Assembly (NCBI RefSeq): GCF_025398155.2
Contig: NZ_CP104562.2
Coordinates: 4,340,001 to 4,404,000, forward strand
Reading direction: 5' to 3'
From: Roseateles amylovorans
GTDB taxonomy: Bacteria > Pseudomonadota > Gammaproteobacteria > Burkholderiales > Burkholderiaceae_C
DNA length: 64,000 bases
A program made the translations under genes and the position numbers. Under the pieces are notes generated by a model that ran no database searches, was not told the DNA's origin, and worked only from the letters and a program-made list of their open reading frames with translations. Below, in pieces: positions 16,134-25,216 of the stretch (position 1 is the stretch's first letter; each line of letters begins with the position of its first letter).

Positions 16134-18938
16134 TCAGAACTTGTAGTTCGCGCCCACCAGGAAGGTGCGGCCCCACTTGACGTACTCCAGCGGGCGATCC
16201 TTGGTGATGGCGTAGGTGCGATACGCCTCGTCGGTCAGGTTGTTGACCTGAGCCAGCAGGCCCAGCCCCTTCAGCGGACCGTCGGTGAAGTTGTAGCCGA
16301 TCTGCGCATCCACGATGCTCTCGCCCACCACATAGCGCAGCGAGCGCGCGCCGTTGAAGTTGCCGATCTCGCCGATGAAGTCGGACCGCTTGCGCTGGCT
16401 GATGCGGAACTCGAAGCCATCGATCTCGTAATAGGCCGTCAGGTTGTAGACCCGCTTGGACAGGCCGGGCAGCGCGATCGGACCCGAGCCGACGCTGTTG
16501 GCGCTGTCCGGATCCACGATGCGGATGCTGCTGCTGTTGAAGCTGGCGCTGGCGGTCAGGCCGAAGCCGTTGAGCGACTTGCTGATCAGGTTGAACGGCA
16601 GCGAGGCGCTCAGCTCCAGGCCCTTGAGCTTTCCGCCCTCACCGTTGTAGGGCGCGGTGAAGTTGCCGGTGAGCTGGGCATCGGGCTGGCCCGGCTGAGG
16701 CACATAGCCGGCGACGAAGCTGGAGAAATCGTAGTTGTCGACGGTCTGCTTGTAGATGTAGCTGCGCAGGTCCTTGTAGTAGGCCGCTGCGGCGACATAG
16801 GCCTTGGAGCCGAAGTACTTCTCCCAGGACAGATCCACCGCATTGGCACGCCAGGGCTTGAGCGCCGGATTGCCGCCCGAGGCACCCGGCTCGCCGGTGC
16901 TGCTGTTCACGCCGAACTCGATGCCGGCGTTGAGCTGCTCCACCCGCGGACGGGCCATCTGCTTGGCCAGCGCGAAGCGCACCGTCTGGTCACCGGGCAG
17001 TGTCCAGGCCAGGTTCATGGCCGGCAGGTAGTCGGTGTAGGTCTTGCCGCCCTCGATCGGCTTGACCGCGCCCTGGCCGCCGTTGGCGGTGCCGTCGAAA
17101 TAGTTGGACTGCGAGGACTGGTCGGTGCGGATCACCTGCAGGCCGATGTTGCCGCGCATCGGCAGGCCGAAGGTGGTCGCATCGATGTTGCCCTTCAGGA
17201 AGGCGGTGGTGGCCTTTTCCTTGACCTGCCAAGCCTTGGGAATCAGGTAGCTCAGCGATTCGGTCGGCAGGAAGCTCATGTAGCGGGCGACGGCCGCGGG
17301 CACATTCCAGGCCGGGATCGATCCCAGACCCGCGAACCCGAGGTCGACCAGACCGTATTGCAGGTCCGAACCGATCGCGGTCACCCCCTGGGGGCCGAGG
17401 TTGATGTTGCCTTCGGGCTGGCGCTTCTTCTTGGAGCGGTCGGCGTAGTTCAGGCCGACATCGACATCAGAGAACCAGTTCGACACCATGCCGCTGGTCG
17501 GCAGCTTGGCCACCAGCTTGAAGCCGGTGAGGTCATCCTTGACGCTGGGCGTCTTGCCATAACCCGAGCCGTAGATGGTGTCCTGCAGGAACAGCTGGCT
17601 GGGATCGGCGTAGTTCAGGCCGGCCTTGATCTGGGAGAAGTCGCCCGACTTGAATGCCAGGTTGACCGTGTCCAGCGGGACCGAGGTGGCCAGCTGGGTG
17701 TTGTTCTCCAGGATGACCTCGTTGCGGGTGGCGCGGGAGTAGTTGACGTCAGCGGTCAGTTGCACGCCGCTCTCGAAGCGCAGCTTGTTGTTCCAGCCGG
17801 CGGCGACGATCTTGTCGTCGCGCTTGTTGTACATGCCGCGGATCAGCGGATAGATGTTGGTGACGCTGCCGCCGGTCTGGCTGTTGTTGCCGTTGACGCC
17901 CACACCGCTCCAGGCAATCGGCGGACGGCCGTTGCCGTTCCAGGTCATGCTCATTTCGAACTGGTTGGCGGTGTCTTCCTGCTTGGCCCGCGACCAGAAG
18001 CCATCGACCACGCTGGTCCACATCGTGTTGGGACGGAACTCGACCGTGGCCATCACGCCGTCGCGCTCGGTGCGGCCGGTGCGACGCAGGGCCTTGATGC
18101 CTTCGCTGGTGTAGAGGTTGGCGGGCAGACCGCTGGTGCCCAGCGTCTTCCAGGGCTCGTACAGGCCGACCTGCTCCTCCTGCACCGGTGTTTCCTGATG
18201 CGCAAAGCCGATCGACACGCCGATGGTGCGGTTCGCAAACTGGTCGATGTAGCTGGCGCTGACGCGGTTGCCGTTGCCGCTCTTGCCGCCGGCGCCGCCC
18301 AGCGAGTTGCGCTGGCCGCGGGCATTGAGCGAGACCACCCGGCTGCCGAAGTCCAGCGGGCGGACGGTCAGCATGTCGATGGTGCCGGACAGGCCCTGGC
18401 CGATCAGGCCGGCGTCGGGCGTCTTGTAGATGGTGACGCCGCTGAGCAGTTCGGAGGGGTATTGGTCGAACTCGACGCTGCGGTTGTCGCCGGTGCTGAC
18501 CAGTTCGCGGCCATTGAGCAGCGTGGTGGCGAAGTCGGGCGACAGGCCGCGCACCGAGATCACCTGCGCACGACCCGCGGCGCGCTGCGCCGACACGCCC
18601 GGCAGCCGCGCGATCGATTCGGCGATCGACACATCCGGCAGCTTGCCGATGTCCTCGGCAGACACAGCCTCGACGATGGAGTCGGAATTCTTCTTGACCG
18701 AGATCGCCGCTTCGATACCGCGACGGATGCCGGTCACGGTGACGGTGTCCAGGGTCTTGTCGGCGGCGGCCTTCTGCTCGGCCTCGCGCGGGGCGGGCGT
18801 CGCCGCAGCGGCGGAAGGCGCTGGCGCTGGCGCTTGCACCTGGGCCTGGGCGGCGCCGGCCATCAAGGCCAGCAACATGCAGCCGGCAGCCACCGGCTGG
18901 ACACGGAACAGCTCGCGCGAGGCGTGCGAAGTCTTCAT
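16134..18938 (-). CDS. TonB-dependent outer-membrane receptor (Caulobacter/Xanthomonas type)
   Basis: Outer-membrane barrel for energised uptake of a large substrate, probably a carbohydrate. The 934-residue protein has a signal peptide (about residues 1-32, ...LLALMAGAAQAQ), a TonB box-like TLDTVTVTG (about 63-71), a plug domain with SIAESIARLPGVSAQR and VISVRGLSPDFATTLLNGRE, and a long beta-barrel ending in GANYKF, with the terminal Phe required for insertion. The plug resembles the subfamily used for sugars such as maltodextrins in Caulobacter and Xanthomonas. AGGAGACAAACC precedes the ATG. Neighbouring glucokinases and HexR-type boxes support a sugar role; the true substrate is not shown. 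Confidence 0.9.
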   Translation of the reverse strand: MKTSHASRELFRVQPVAAGCMLLALMAGAAQAQVQAPAPAPSAAAATPAPREAEQKAAADKTLDTVTVTGIRRGIEAAISVKKNSDSIVEAVSAEDIGKLPDVSIAESIARLPGVSAQRAAGRAQVISVRGLSPDFATTLLNGRELVSTGDNRSVEFDQYPSELLSGVTIYKTPDAGLIGQGLSGTIDMLTVRPLDFGSRVVSLNARGQRNSLGGAGGKSGNGNRVSASYIDQFANRTIGVSIGFAHQETPVQEEQVGLYEPWKTLGTSGLPANLYTSEGIKALRRTGRTERDGVMATVEFRPNTMWTSVVDGFWSRAKQEDTANQFEMSMTWNGNGRPPIAWSGVGVNGNNSQTGGSVTNIYPLIRGMYNKRDDKIVAAGWNNKLRFESGVQLTADVNYSRATRNEVILENNTQLATSVPLDTVNLAFKSGDFSQIKAGLNYADPSQLFLQDTIYGSGYGKTPSVKDDLTGFKLVAKLPTSGMVSNWFSDVDVGLNYADRSKKKRQPEGNINLGPQGVTAIGSDLQYGLVDLGFAGLGSIPAWNVPAAVARYMSFLPTESLSYLIPKAWQVKEKATTAFLKGNIDATTFGLPMRGNIGLQVIRTDQSSQSNYFDGTANGGQGAVKPIEGGKTYTDYLPAMNLAWTLPGDQTVRFALAKQMARPRVEQLNAGIEFGVNSSTGEPGASGGNPALKPWRANAVDLSWEKYFGSKAYVAAAAYYKDLRSYIYKQTVDNYDFSSFVAGYVPQPGQPDAQLTGNFTAPYNGEGGKLKGLELSASLPFNLISKSLNGFGLTASASFNSSSIRIVDPDSANSVGSGPIALPGLSKRVYNLTAYYEIDGFEFRISQRKRSDFIGEIGNFNGARSLRYVVGESIVDAQIGYNFTDGPLKGLGLLAQVNNLTDEAYRTYAITKDRPLEYVKWGRTFLVGANYKF

Positions 18939-19066
18939 GGTTTGTCTCCTGTCGCTCTGTGCATTCGCGGTTCGAGGTGTCCGCGTCTTTGTCGGGCCAG
19001 ATCGCCTGACGCTGCGGCCCGACCGCCACGTCGCAGACCCTCGGCGCCCAACATTCGAAAGAATTC

Positions 19067-19081
19067 TGTACTAAAACTAGA
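19067..19081. promoter_or_regulatory. Weak HexR-like box near the receptor start
   Basis: TGTACTAAAACTAGA resembles the HexR consensus that I recall (TGTARTWWWAYTACA) at 13 of 15 positions but is an imperfect palindrome. It lies 129 nt upstream of the receptor ATG, where a promoter is expected. Weak on its own; listed because of the stronger boxes nearby. Confidence 0.35.
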
Positions 19082-19238
19082 TTCTCAACAAAGCTCTCGC
19101 AAACCCTTGAGAGGCTTGAATCGCTCTCGATTGGCGTGAAAACCACGAAGTTACGGGCAATCACCAAGGGTTAATACTGATCTTTCGATAGATTAACGGC
19201 AGATTACCGACGATCGGATGAGCACAGGAAGGCGTCGA

Positions 19239-19253
19239 TGTAGCTCGACTACA
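19239..19253. promoter_or_regulatory. HexR-type operator upstream of the TonB-dependent receptor
   Basis: TGTAGCTCGACTACA is a palindrome with perfect 5-nt arms (TGTAG/CTACA) and 5-nt spacer. It lies 300 nt upstream of the receptor ATG. The same arms occur at 21114 and, with one mismatch, at 20958, next to the two glucokinase genes. Confidence 0.6.
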
Positions 19254-19794
19254 GATGCCAACCCCATTCACGGGCGCGATCTCTGGCAGCGCTGTCTGCG
19301 ACGCGACGCGACAAGGCTTGAGGCAACTACAGCCAATGGCGCAGCAGCGCATCGCCGGCACCGGGCAACCGCCAGGCCGGCGCGAGAAGCGTTGGGGGGA
19401 TCAGCGAGCAACGCGCATCAACGGGGGTGTCGTCGAAGGCTCGCGTGCGACGGCACACCGGGCACCGCCGGCAAGGCAAGACGAGGCACGCAAGTCAGCA
19501 TGCGCCCGATGGCGGAGGCGCTCAGTGAAGCGCGGGGTACCACGGAGGCGGATCAAGCCGCGCCCGTCACGCCCGCCAGCGTGGGGCGCGGCATAGATAG
19601 CTGAAGAGCCACACGTCAGGCGCGCCCGCAAGCACCGAGCACCGAGCACCGAGCACCGACGATGGCGTAGAAGTCGCGCCAGCGCCATGAACAGCGACGG
19701 CTGCCCAAGCAGGGCGCAATCTCAGAGACAGGAAACGGGCGTGACGCCTTCCCAGGCGTCGACGCCGTCAGCAGCCGCGCGGCTCAGCGCGCGG
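19254..19794. other. Gene-free stretch with a 7-nt repeat
   Basis: No supported gene on either strand in about 540 nt; open frames here lack ribosome-binding sites and have low-complexity translations. A 7-nt unit (GCACCGA) is repeated four times at 19632-19659. Otherwise nothing recognisable. Confidence 0.5.
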
Positions 19795-19820
19795 GGCGGT
19801 CTCGCCAATCGGAGACCGCC
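19795..19820 (-). terminator. Hairpin after glk
   Basis: Perfect 9-bp stem GGCGGTCTC/GAGACCGCC with an 8-nt loop, 6 nt past the glucokinase stop codon. No T-tract follows, so intrinsic termination is uncertain. Confidence 0.45.
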
Positions 19821-19826
19821 AGAGGG

Positions 19827-20915
19827 TCAGGACTGACGTTGCAGGGTGCCCTGCTCCAGCGCGAAGGCGGCACCGCCGAGCGCCACCAGCGTGTCGGTGA
19901 TCAGCACACACGGCACGGCCGAGAGGTAGGACGCGAACCGCCCCTTGGCCTCGAAGCGAGCCCGGAACTCCGAGCGGAAGAAGCGCTCACCCAAGCGAGG
20001 CACGATGCCGCCGCCGATGTAGACGCCGCCCCGCGCACCCAGCGTGAGCGCCACGTTGCCGGCAAAGCCGCCGAGGAAGGCACAAAACTGGTCCAGCGTG
20101 CGGGCGCAGACCTCGTCGCCGGATTGGGCACGTTCCAGGATCTGCTCGGCGGTGAGCCGCTGCGCCGGCGACTGGCCCAGCACCGTGGCCACTGCGGCAT
20201 GCAGGGTCGGCAGGCCGATGCCGGAGAGAAAGCGCTCGGCGGACACATGCGGCAATTCGCGACGGGCGACCGCCAGCAATTCGCCCTCGAAATCATTCGC
20301 CGGCGACAGCGTCACATGGCCGCCCTCGCCCGGCAGGGCCACCCAACCCAGACCGGTCTTCACCACGCCGCCCACCCCCAGGCCGGTGCCAGGGCCGATA
20401 ACGGCCAGAGTGCCCTTGGGTGCGGCCAGCGACGGGCCGGTGATCGGCGTGACCTGATCGGCCCGCAAGCCCGGCAGCGAGAGCGCCAGGGCTTCGAAGT
20501 CATTGAGCAGCACCAGTTCGTCGAGCCCAAGGTCCGACGCCAATTGGCTGCGGGAGAAGGTCCAGTGGCTGTTGGTCAGCTCGACCCGGTCGCCTTCCAG
20601 CGCCGTCGCCAACGCCAGCGAGGCGCGATGCGGCTGGGCGGTGATGCCCAGCTCCGCCAGGTCCTTCAGATAGGACTGGGCTGCCGCGCTCAGCGACTCG
20701 TGCCGGGCCACCGGCAGGGTGCGCACATGCGCCACCGTCTGGCCGGGGCCGGAGACCCATCCGAAACGGGCATTGCTGCCGCCGATGTCCGCCACCAGCC
20801 ACGGATAGCCCGCAGCCGCATTGGCGGCCACCGCCTGCGGTTGAACTGGTTTGCCGACGCTCGCCGGGCCGAGTTTCTCAACGGTCACCGGTCTTTCACC
20901 CTGATTGATCTGCAC
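19827..20915 (-). CDS. glk: Glucokinase
   Basis: Phosphorylates glucose to glucose-6-phosphate with ATP in the cytoplasm. The 362-residue protein contains the phosphate-binding motif LVADIGGSNARF (about residue 40), the catalytic Asp in LLNDFEALALSLPG, GPGTGLGVGG, EGGHVTLSPA and GGVYIGGGIVPRL, all typical of the bacterial glucokinase (PF02685) family. The first 38 residues precede the conserved domain; a GTG at 20915 is taken as start, with GTG at 20888 an alternative. It is divergent from a second glucokinase fused to HexR, with HexR-like boxes between them. Confidence 0.93.
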   Translation of the reverse strand: MQINQGERPVTVEKLGPASVGKPVQPQAVAANAAAGYPWLVADIGGSNARFGWVSGPGQTVAHVRTLPVARHESLSAAAQSYLKDLAELGITAQPHRASLALATALEGDRVELTNSHWTFSRSQLASDLGLDELVLLNDFEALALSLPGLRADQVTPITGPSLAAPKGTLAVIGPGTGLGVGGVVKTGLGWVALPGEGGHVTLSPANDFEGELLAVARRELPHVSAERFLSGIGLPTLHAAVATVLGQSPAQRLTAEQILERAQSGDEVCARTLDQFCAFLGGFAGNVALTLGARGGVYIGGGIVPRLGERFFRSEFRARFEAKGRFASYLSAVPCVLITDTLVALGGAAFALEQGTLQRQS

Positions 20916-20957
20916 GCTTGTGGTCCTGCGGTCTTCGCTTGATGCGCAAGCCTATAA

Positions 20958-20972
20958 GGTAGCAAAACTACA
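20958..20972. promoter_or_regulatory. HexR-type operator upstream of glk
   Basis: GGTAGCAAAACTACA: arms GTAG/CTAC with a 5-nt spacer, lying 43 nt before the glk GTG start in an AT-rich segment. Read on the other strand it matches the recalled HexR consensus at 13 of 15 positions. Confidence 0.6.
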
Positions 20973-21113
20973 TAGAATGCACAATAGCGACGACCCCAGA
21001 AAATTAGAGACGCAAAAGTGATGGTGACAATCAACTCTCAATATCTTCTCTAACTCTATGTTTTAGAGGGATTTATTGAGAAATTTTAGGGGATTTTTCC
21101 TCAAGAAACGTGC

Positions 21114-21128
21114 TGTAGCCACACTACA
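21114..21128. promoter_or_regulatory. HexR-type operator upstream of the glucokinase-hexR gene
   Basis: TGTAGCCACACTACA has perfect 5-nt arms. It lies 165 nt before the preferred start of the glucokinase-HexR fusion, and only 12 nt before an alternative upstream ATG (21140). It follows about 120 nt of AT-rich DNA that probably contains the promoters. The position suggests autoregulation. Confidence 0.6.
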
Positions 21129-21292
21129 AATTCAAGATCATGCCCTCGCCGGATCAGCTAGGGCGAACCCTTCCGGCGGCCCCAGGACGGGGCGCCATAA
21201 TCGACCTTCCCTCGGCGTTTGCGCTTGGCCTCCCAGCCGCCGCCGCCCCGAGTTGGTCTCACCTTCGGGCCCTCCCGTCCGACGTCTTGTTC

Positions 21293-23209
21293 ATGCGTGA
21301 TTTCGACAGCCCCCGGTTGATCGCCGACATTGGCGGCACGTTTGCCCGCTTCGCCCTGGAAACCAGCTCGGGAGAGTTCGAGCACATCGCCTTGCTGCGA
21401 TGCGCGGAACATGCGGACTTCCACGCTGCCGTGCGGTCCTACATGGATCGCCTGCCATCACGCCTGCACATCGCCCATGCCGCCATCGCGATTGCCAATC
21501 CGGTGGAAGGCGATCTGGTGCGCATGACCAACTACCACTGGCAGTTCTCGATCGAGGAAGCCCGCCAACGGCTGGGGCTGGAGACGCTGGTGGTGGTCAA
21601 CGACTTCACCGCCCTGGCGATGGCCCTGCCGCGGCTGCGCGGCAGCGAGATCCGCCAGATCGGCGGCGGCGAGAGCCGGCCGCACAGCGTGATCGGCCTG
21701 CTGGGGTCGGGCTCGGGGCTGGGCGTGTCGGGACTGATTCCGGCGGGCGACGGCTGGATCTCGCTGGGCTCCGAGGGCGGCCACACCAACTTCGCCCCGC
21801 GCGACGAGCGTGAGATCGCGCTGCTGCGATTTGCCTGGGGCGAGTACGAGCATGTGTCCTTCGAGCGATTGCTCTCCGGTCCCGGCCTGGAGCTGATGTA
21901 CCGCGCGATGGCCGACTACCTGAAACGCCCCGCGGAAGCGCTGACCGCGCCGGAGATCACCGCCCGGGCGCTGGAGGCGGCCGATCCGGTCAGCGAGGAA
22001 ACGCTGGAGCTGTTCTGCACCCTGCTGGGCACCGCCGCCGCCAACCTGGCGGTGACGCTGGGAGCGCTGGGCGGGATCTACATCGGCGGCGGCATCGTGC
22101 CGCGACTGGGCGAGTATTTCGACCGCTCCCGGTTCCGCGCCCGCTTCGAGGACAAGGGCCGCTTCTCCGATTACGTCGCCGGCATTCCAACCTTCGTCAT
22201 CACCGCGGAGCACGCGACGTTCAAGGGCGCATCGGCCATTCTGGAAGCGCAGTTGCGCAGCCTGCAGAACAGTGGCGGCGCGTCGGCCATCGTGGGCCAG
22301 ATCCGGCGCGCGCGGGACGGCTTGTCGCCGGCGGAGCAACGGGTGGCCGACCATGTGCTGGCGCATTCGCGCAAGGTGCTGAACGACCCGATCGCCGAGA
22401 TCGCCAAGGCCGCCAACGTCAGCCAGCCCACGGTGATTCGCTTCTGCCGCTCTCTGGGCTGCGAGGGGCTGTCCGACTTCAAGCTCCGACTCGCCTCCGG
22501 CCTCACCGGCACGGTGCCGGTCAGTCACAGCCAAGTCAAGCAGGACGACTCGATGGTCGAGCTGGGCGAGAAGGTGCTGGGCAACACCGCCTCCGCCATC
22601 CTGCAGGTCCGCAGCCAGCTCAACCGGGACATGATCGACCGCAGCATCGAGCTGCTGCTCGGCGCCTCGCGCATCGAGTTCTTTGCCATCGGCCATTACG
22701 GTGTGGTGGCACAGGATGCGCAGTTCAAGTTCCTGCGCCTGGGGGTGGCCTGCAATGCCTACACCGAACCGCGGCTGCAACTGCTGGCGGCCCAGACGCT
22801 CAAGCGCGGCGACGTGGCGGTCATCATCAGCAGCAGCGGCAAATTGCCGGAGCTGATTGCGGTCGCGGACGCGGCGCGCGAGCGCGGCGCCCATGTGCTG
22901 GCGATCACGGCCAGCCAGTCACCGCTGGCCAAGAAGGCGGATGCGAGCTTGATCGTCGATCACGTCGAGGACGTGGCCACCCACCTGCCGATGATCAGCC
23001 GGATTCTTCATCTGCTGGTGATCGACATGCTGGCCGTGGGCGTGGCCATGCGGCGCGATCCGGCCGGCCAGGCCCTGCGGGGCGCACCGGTGAAGGAGGA
23101 GCTGGATGAATCGCTCACCACCGAGGAAGCGCGCGCTGCTGCACGCCGCGCCGCGCCCGGCGTGAGCCTGGCCTCGCCGCTGTCCAAGTTGACGGCGCAC
23201 AGTCGCTGA
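21293..23209 (+). CDS. glk-hexR: Bifunctional glucokinase / HexR (RpiR-family) regulator
   Basis: Fusion protein that pairs a glucose-phosphorylating enzyme with a DNA-binding sugar-phosphate sensor. From the ATG at 21293 it is 638 residues, the length I recall for the Burkholderia fusion; an in-frame ATG at 21140 would add 51 Pro/Ala-rich residues. The N-terminal half carries RLIADIGGTFARFALE, VVVNDFTALAMALP, GSGSGLGVSG and GGIYIGGGIVPRL (glucokinase). The C-terminal half has an RpiR helix-turn-helix (IAEIAKAANVSQPTVIRFC) and a SIS domain (VAVIISSSGKLPELIAVADAA). HexR represses Entner-Doudoroff genes and is released by KDPG in characterised proteobacteria. Its stop codon lies inside an 8-nt tandem repeat. 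Confidence 0.94.
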   Translation: MRDFDSPRLIADIGGTFARFALETSSGEFEHIALLRCAEHADFHAAVRSYMDRLPSRLHIAHAAIAIANPVEGDLVRMTNYHWQFSIEEARQRLGLETLVVVNDFTALAMALPRLRGSEIRQIGGGESRPHSVIGLLGSGSGLGVSGLIPAGDGWISLGSEGGHTNFAPRDEREIALLRFAWGEYEHVSFERLLSGPGLELMYRAMADYLKRPAEALTAPEITARALEAADPVSEETLELFCTLLGTAAANLAVTLGALGGIYIGGGIVPRLGEYFDRSRFRARFEDKGRFSDYVAGIPTFVITAEHATFKGASAILEAQLRSLQNSGGASAIVGQIRRARDGLSPAEQRVADHVLAHSRKVLNDPIAEIAKAANVSQPTVIRFCRSLGCEGLSDFKLRLASGLTGTVPVSHSQVKQDDSMVELGEKVLGNTASAILQVRSQLNRDMIDRSIELLLGASRIEFFAIGHYGVVAQDAQFKFLRLGVACNAYTEPRLQLLAAQTLKRGDVAVIISSSGKLPELIAVADAARERGAHVLAITASQSPLAKKADASLIVDHVEDVATHLPMISRILHLLVIDMLAVGVAMRRDPAGQALRGAPVKEELDESLTTEEARAAARRAAPGVSLASPLSKLTAHSR

Positions 23210-23246
23210 GTCGCTGAGTCGCTGAGTCGCTGAGTCGCTGAGTCGC
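23203..23246. repeat. 8-nt tandem repeat covering the hexR stop codon
   Basis: The unit TCGCTGAG is repeated five times plus four nucleotides. The first copy contains the glk-hexR TGA stop (23207-23209). Because each unit contains an in-phase-variable TGA, slippage would move but not destroy termination. Confidence 0.9.
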
Positions 23247-23355
23247 GACTGCGCTGCGATGCAGCGCATCCAGCGCATCCGGCCTTTGGGGACGCGTCCG
23301 TCGACCCCAACCGGACCCACTTCACCGAGGGCGGACGGGGCCCCACAACGGCCGC

Positions 23356-23496
23356 CTACTTGAAGCGTTGGTCGTAGAACCAGGGGCGAAGCTTGGTGGC
23401 GGAAATCTGCTGCGCCTGAGCATGCCGGGGGTTGACCAGCACGTTGCACTCTTCCGGCACGATCACCGAGGGCACGACCAGCAGCGCGCTGTCCAT
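23356..23496 (-). pseudogene. Remnant of a RES-domain toxin (C-terminal fragment)
   Basis: A 46-codon open stretch ends at a TAG and reads ...LLVVPSVIVPEECNVLVNPR...RPWFYDQRFK. This is the typical end of RES-family proteins, NAD-consuming toxins paired with Xre/MbcA-like antitoxins, with the conserved VPSV-VP-E-N-LVNP pattern. Upstream the frame is stopped by TGA within about 36 nt and the N-terminal two thirds of the family are missing, as is any antitoxin gene. I therefore read it as a decayed toxin. Recognition is from motif memory only. Confidence 0.55.
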
Positions 23497-23686
23497 CGAC
23501 CGCAGCCTCGGCCCGCACGGTCGACGTTGTCAGCTCACGGCGGGCACTGCGGCGTTTCGTTCGGGAACGCGCGGCAGTGGTCGAAGCAGCGCTTCAGATC
23601 GTCGAGGTGGGGCCCGAAGTCGGCCAACGGCCGTTGGCCTACGCCACCCAATTCACCATCTGCGCCGCAGGAGCCACCTGCCGGCG

Positions 23687-25216
23687 TTAAAACAGCGCTT
23701 CGCTCACCGCACGCCCCGCCGATTGCCGCAGCGACGCGGCCCCCTCGCGTGGCCGCGCCGCAGCCCCTCGGGGGGCGGGCTCCGGCGGGCGAGACCCCGC
23801 CTTTCCGCGGCTCCCCTGCTCCAGCTTCAAGGCGGCGGATCCCGGCATCTCCGCGCGCATCGTCAGGCCCTGGCCGGGTGCCGCGCAATGGGGCGTCAGG
23901 CGCCAGCCGTGGGCGGTGGCAATTTCGGTGCAGATGGACAGCCCCAGACCCGCGCCCTCCTCCCGCCGGTCCGGCCCGCGCCAGAAGCGCTCGAAGAGCC
24001 GCGGCAGTTGGTCAGCCGTCACGCCCGGGCCCTGGTCGACCACGCTGAACCCGAGCCGCCCGACGGTGAGCGACACCACCGACCCCGGCGGGCTGTGCTG
24101 GATGGCGTTCTCCAGCAGGTTCTTGAGCAGGGTGAACAGCGCGCCGCGGTCCGCGCGCCAGTGCCGCAGGTCGTCGTCGATCCGCAAGCCGAGGTGCACC
24201 TCCCGACGCTCGCCGACCCGGCTCATGTAATCGAACACCTCCTGCAACGTCGCCCGCGGATCCAGCGTCTCGATGCGGTAGTTCTGCGGCTCGCTGACCT
24301 CCGCCAGCATCAGCAGTTGCTGCACCTGACGCGCCATGCGGTCGACATCGTCCAGCAGCAGCCGGCGATGCGCATCCTGCGGCCCCAACTCCACCTGCGC
24401 GCGGATCAAGGCGAGCGGCGTCTTCAGCTCATGCGCCGCGCTGGCGAGAAATTCCTGCTGGGTTCGGAAGCCGTTCTGCAGGCGGTCCAGCGCCTGGTTG
24501 AACGCGGTCACCAGTGGCCGGATCTCGGCCGGTTGCGCCTCGACCTGGATGCGCTCGTCCAGCGTGCGCGGCGTGATGCGCTGCGCGTCGGCCGAGGCAT
24601 CGCGCAGCGGCTGCAGCGCGCGCTTGAGCGTGAGGTGGATGGTGACGAAAAAGATGATCAAGAACACGCCGCAGGTCGCCGCAATGCCGCGGCCCACTGC
24701 GGGAAGGCCGATGGAATCGCGCATCCGCAGCACCAGTCGGTCGCTGGTCGCGAACTGGAACATCCACGGGCGACCCGCATGGGTGAAGCGCACAGTGGCG
24801 CCATGCATGGCGATTCCGTTGCGGTGAAAGGCGAAGGAGCGGCGCTCGGGGTCGAAGGCTTCGCCTTCAGGAGCCAGCGCAAGGGACTGCGCCATCGGCT
24901 CGCTGCTGTGGATCACCCGGCCCGCACCGTCGAGGATGCGCATGGAGAGTTCCTCGGCCAGGCTGCTGAACAGCCACGGCTCGATCTTCGATTCATCCAC
25001 GCCGACCGGCACGCCGTGCGCATCGAAGCGCAGGTGCTCGGCAATCGCTTCGGTGTAGTCCTCGATGCCGCTGTGCAGCAGACGCTGGCTGAAGCTCTGG
25101 GCCAGCATCAGCACCGCCACCGAGACAATGCCCACGCTCAGCGCCATGCCGGCCACGAACATGGTCAGCAAGCGGGCTCGCAGGCTACAGGGCCACCGGG
25201 TCTTCACGCAGCGCAT
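23687..25216 (-). CDS. Two-component sensor histidine kinase (QseC-like)
   Basis: Inner-membrane sensor kinase partnered with the response regulator just upstream. From the ATG at 25216 (GGAG 8 nt before it) the protein has 509 residues: membrane helix about 15-38, a periplasmic sensor region, second helix about 175-195 (GVFLIIFFVTIHL), HAMP-like linker, H-box ASAAHELKTPLAL with the phospho-acceptor His, N-box KNLLENAIQHSPPG, G1 VVDQGPGV and GAGLGLSI. A 45-residue Arg/Pro/Ala-rich tail follows the ATPase domain, which is unusual. It overlaps the regulator gene by 32 nt. Confidence 0.9.
   Translation of the reverse strand: MRCVKTRWPCSLRARLLTMFVAGMALSVGIVSVAVLMLAQSFSQRLLHSGIEDYTEAIAEHLRFDAHGVPVGVDESKIEPWLFSSLAEELSMRILDGAGRVIHSSEPMAQSLALAPEGEAFDPERRSFAFHRNGIAMHGATVRFTHAGRPWMFQFATSDRLVLRMRDSIGLPAVGRGIAATCGVFLIIFFVTIHLTLKRALQPLRDASADAQRITPRTLDERIQVEAQPAEIRPLVTAFNQALDRLQNGFRTQQEFLASAAHELKTPLALIRAQVELGPQDAHRRLLLDDVDRMARQVQQLLMLAEVSEPQNYRIETLDPRATLQEVFDYMSRVGERREVHLGLRIDDDLRHWRADRGALFTLLKNLLENAIQHSPPGSVVSLTVGRLGFSVVDQGPGVTADQLPRLFERFWRGPDRREEGAGLGLSICTEIATAHGWRLTPHCAAPGQGLTMRAEMPGSAALKLEQGSRGKAGSRPPEPAPRGAAARPREGAASLRQSAGRAVSEALF

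Noticed and set aside
16134..18938. Naming the TonB receptor after a specific sugar
   Set aside because: No glycoside hydrolase or inner-membrane transporter is adjacent; sequence alone does not show the substrate.
19401..19688. Possible small gene between the TonB receptor and glk
   Set aside because: Translation is Arg/Ala-rich shadow sequence running through a 7-nt repeat; no start signal.
22919..23518. 199-codon minus-strand frame overlapping the end of glk-hexR
   Set aside because: Mostly antisense to hexR, with a repeat-encoded RLSDSATQ stretch; the coding-like signal at its 5' end belongs to the RES remnant in another frame.
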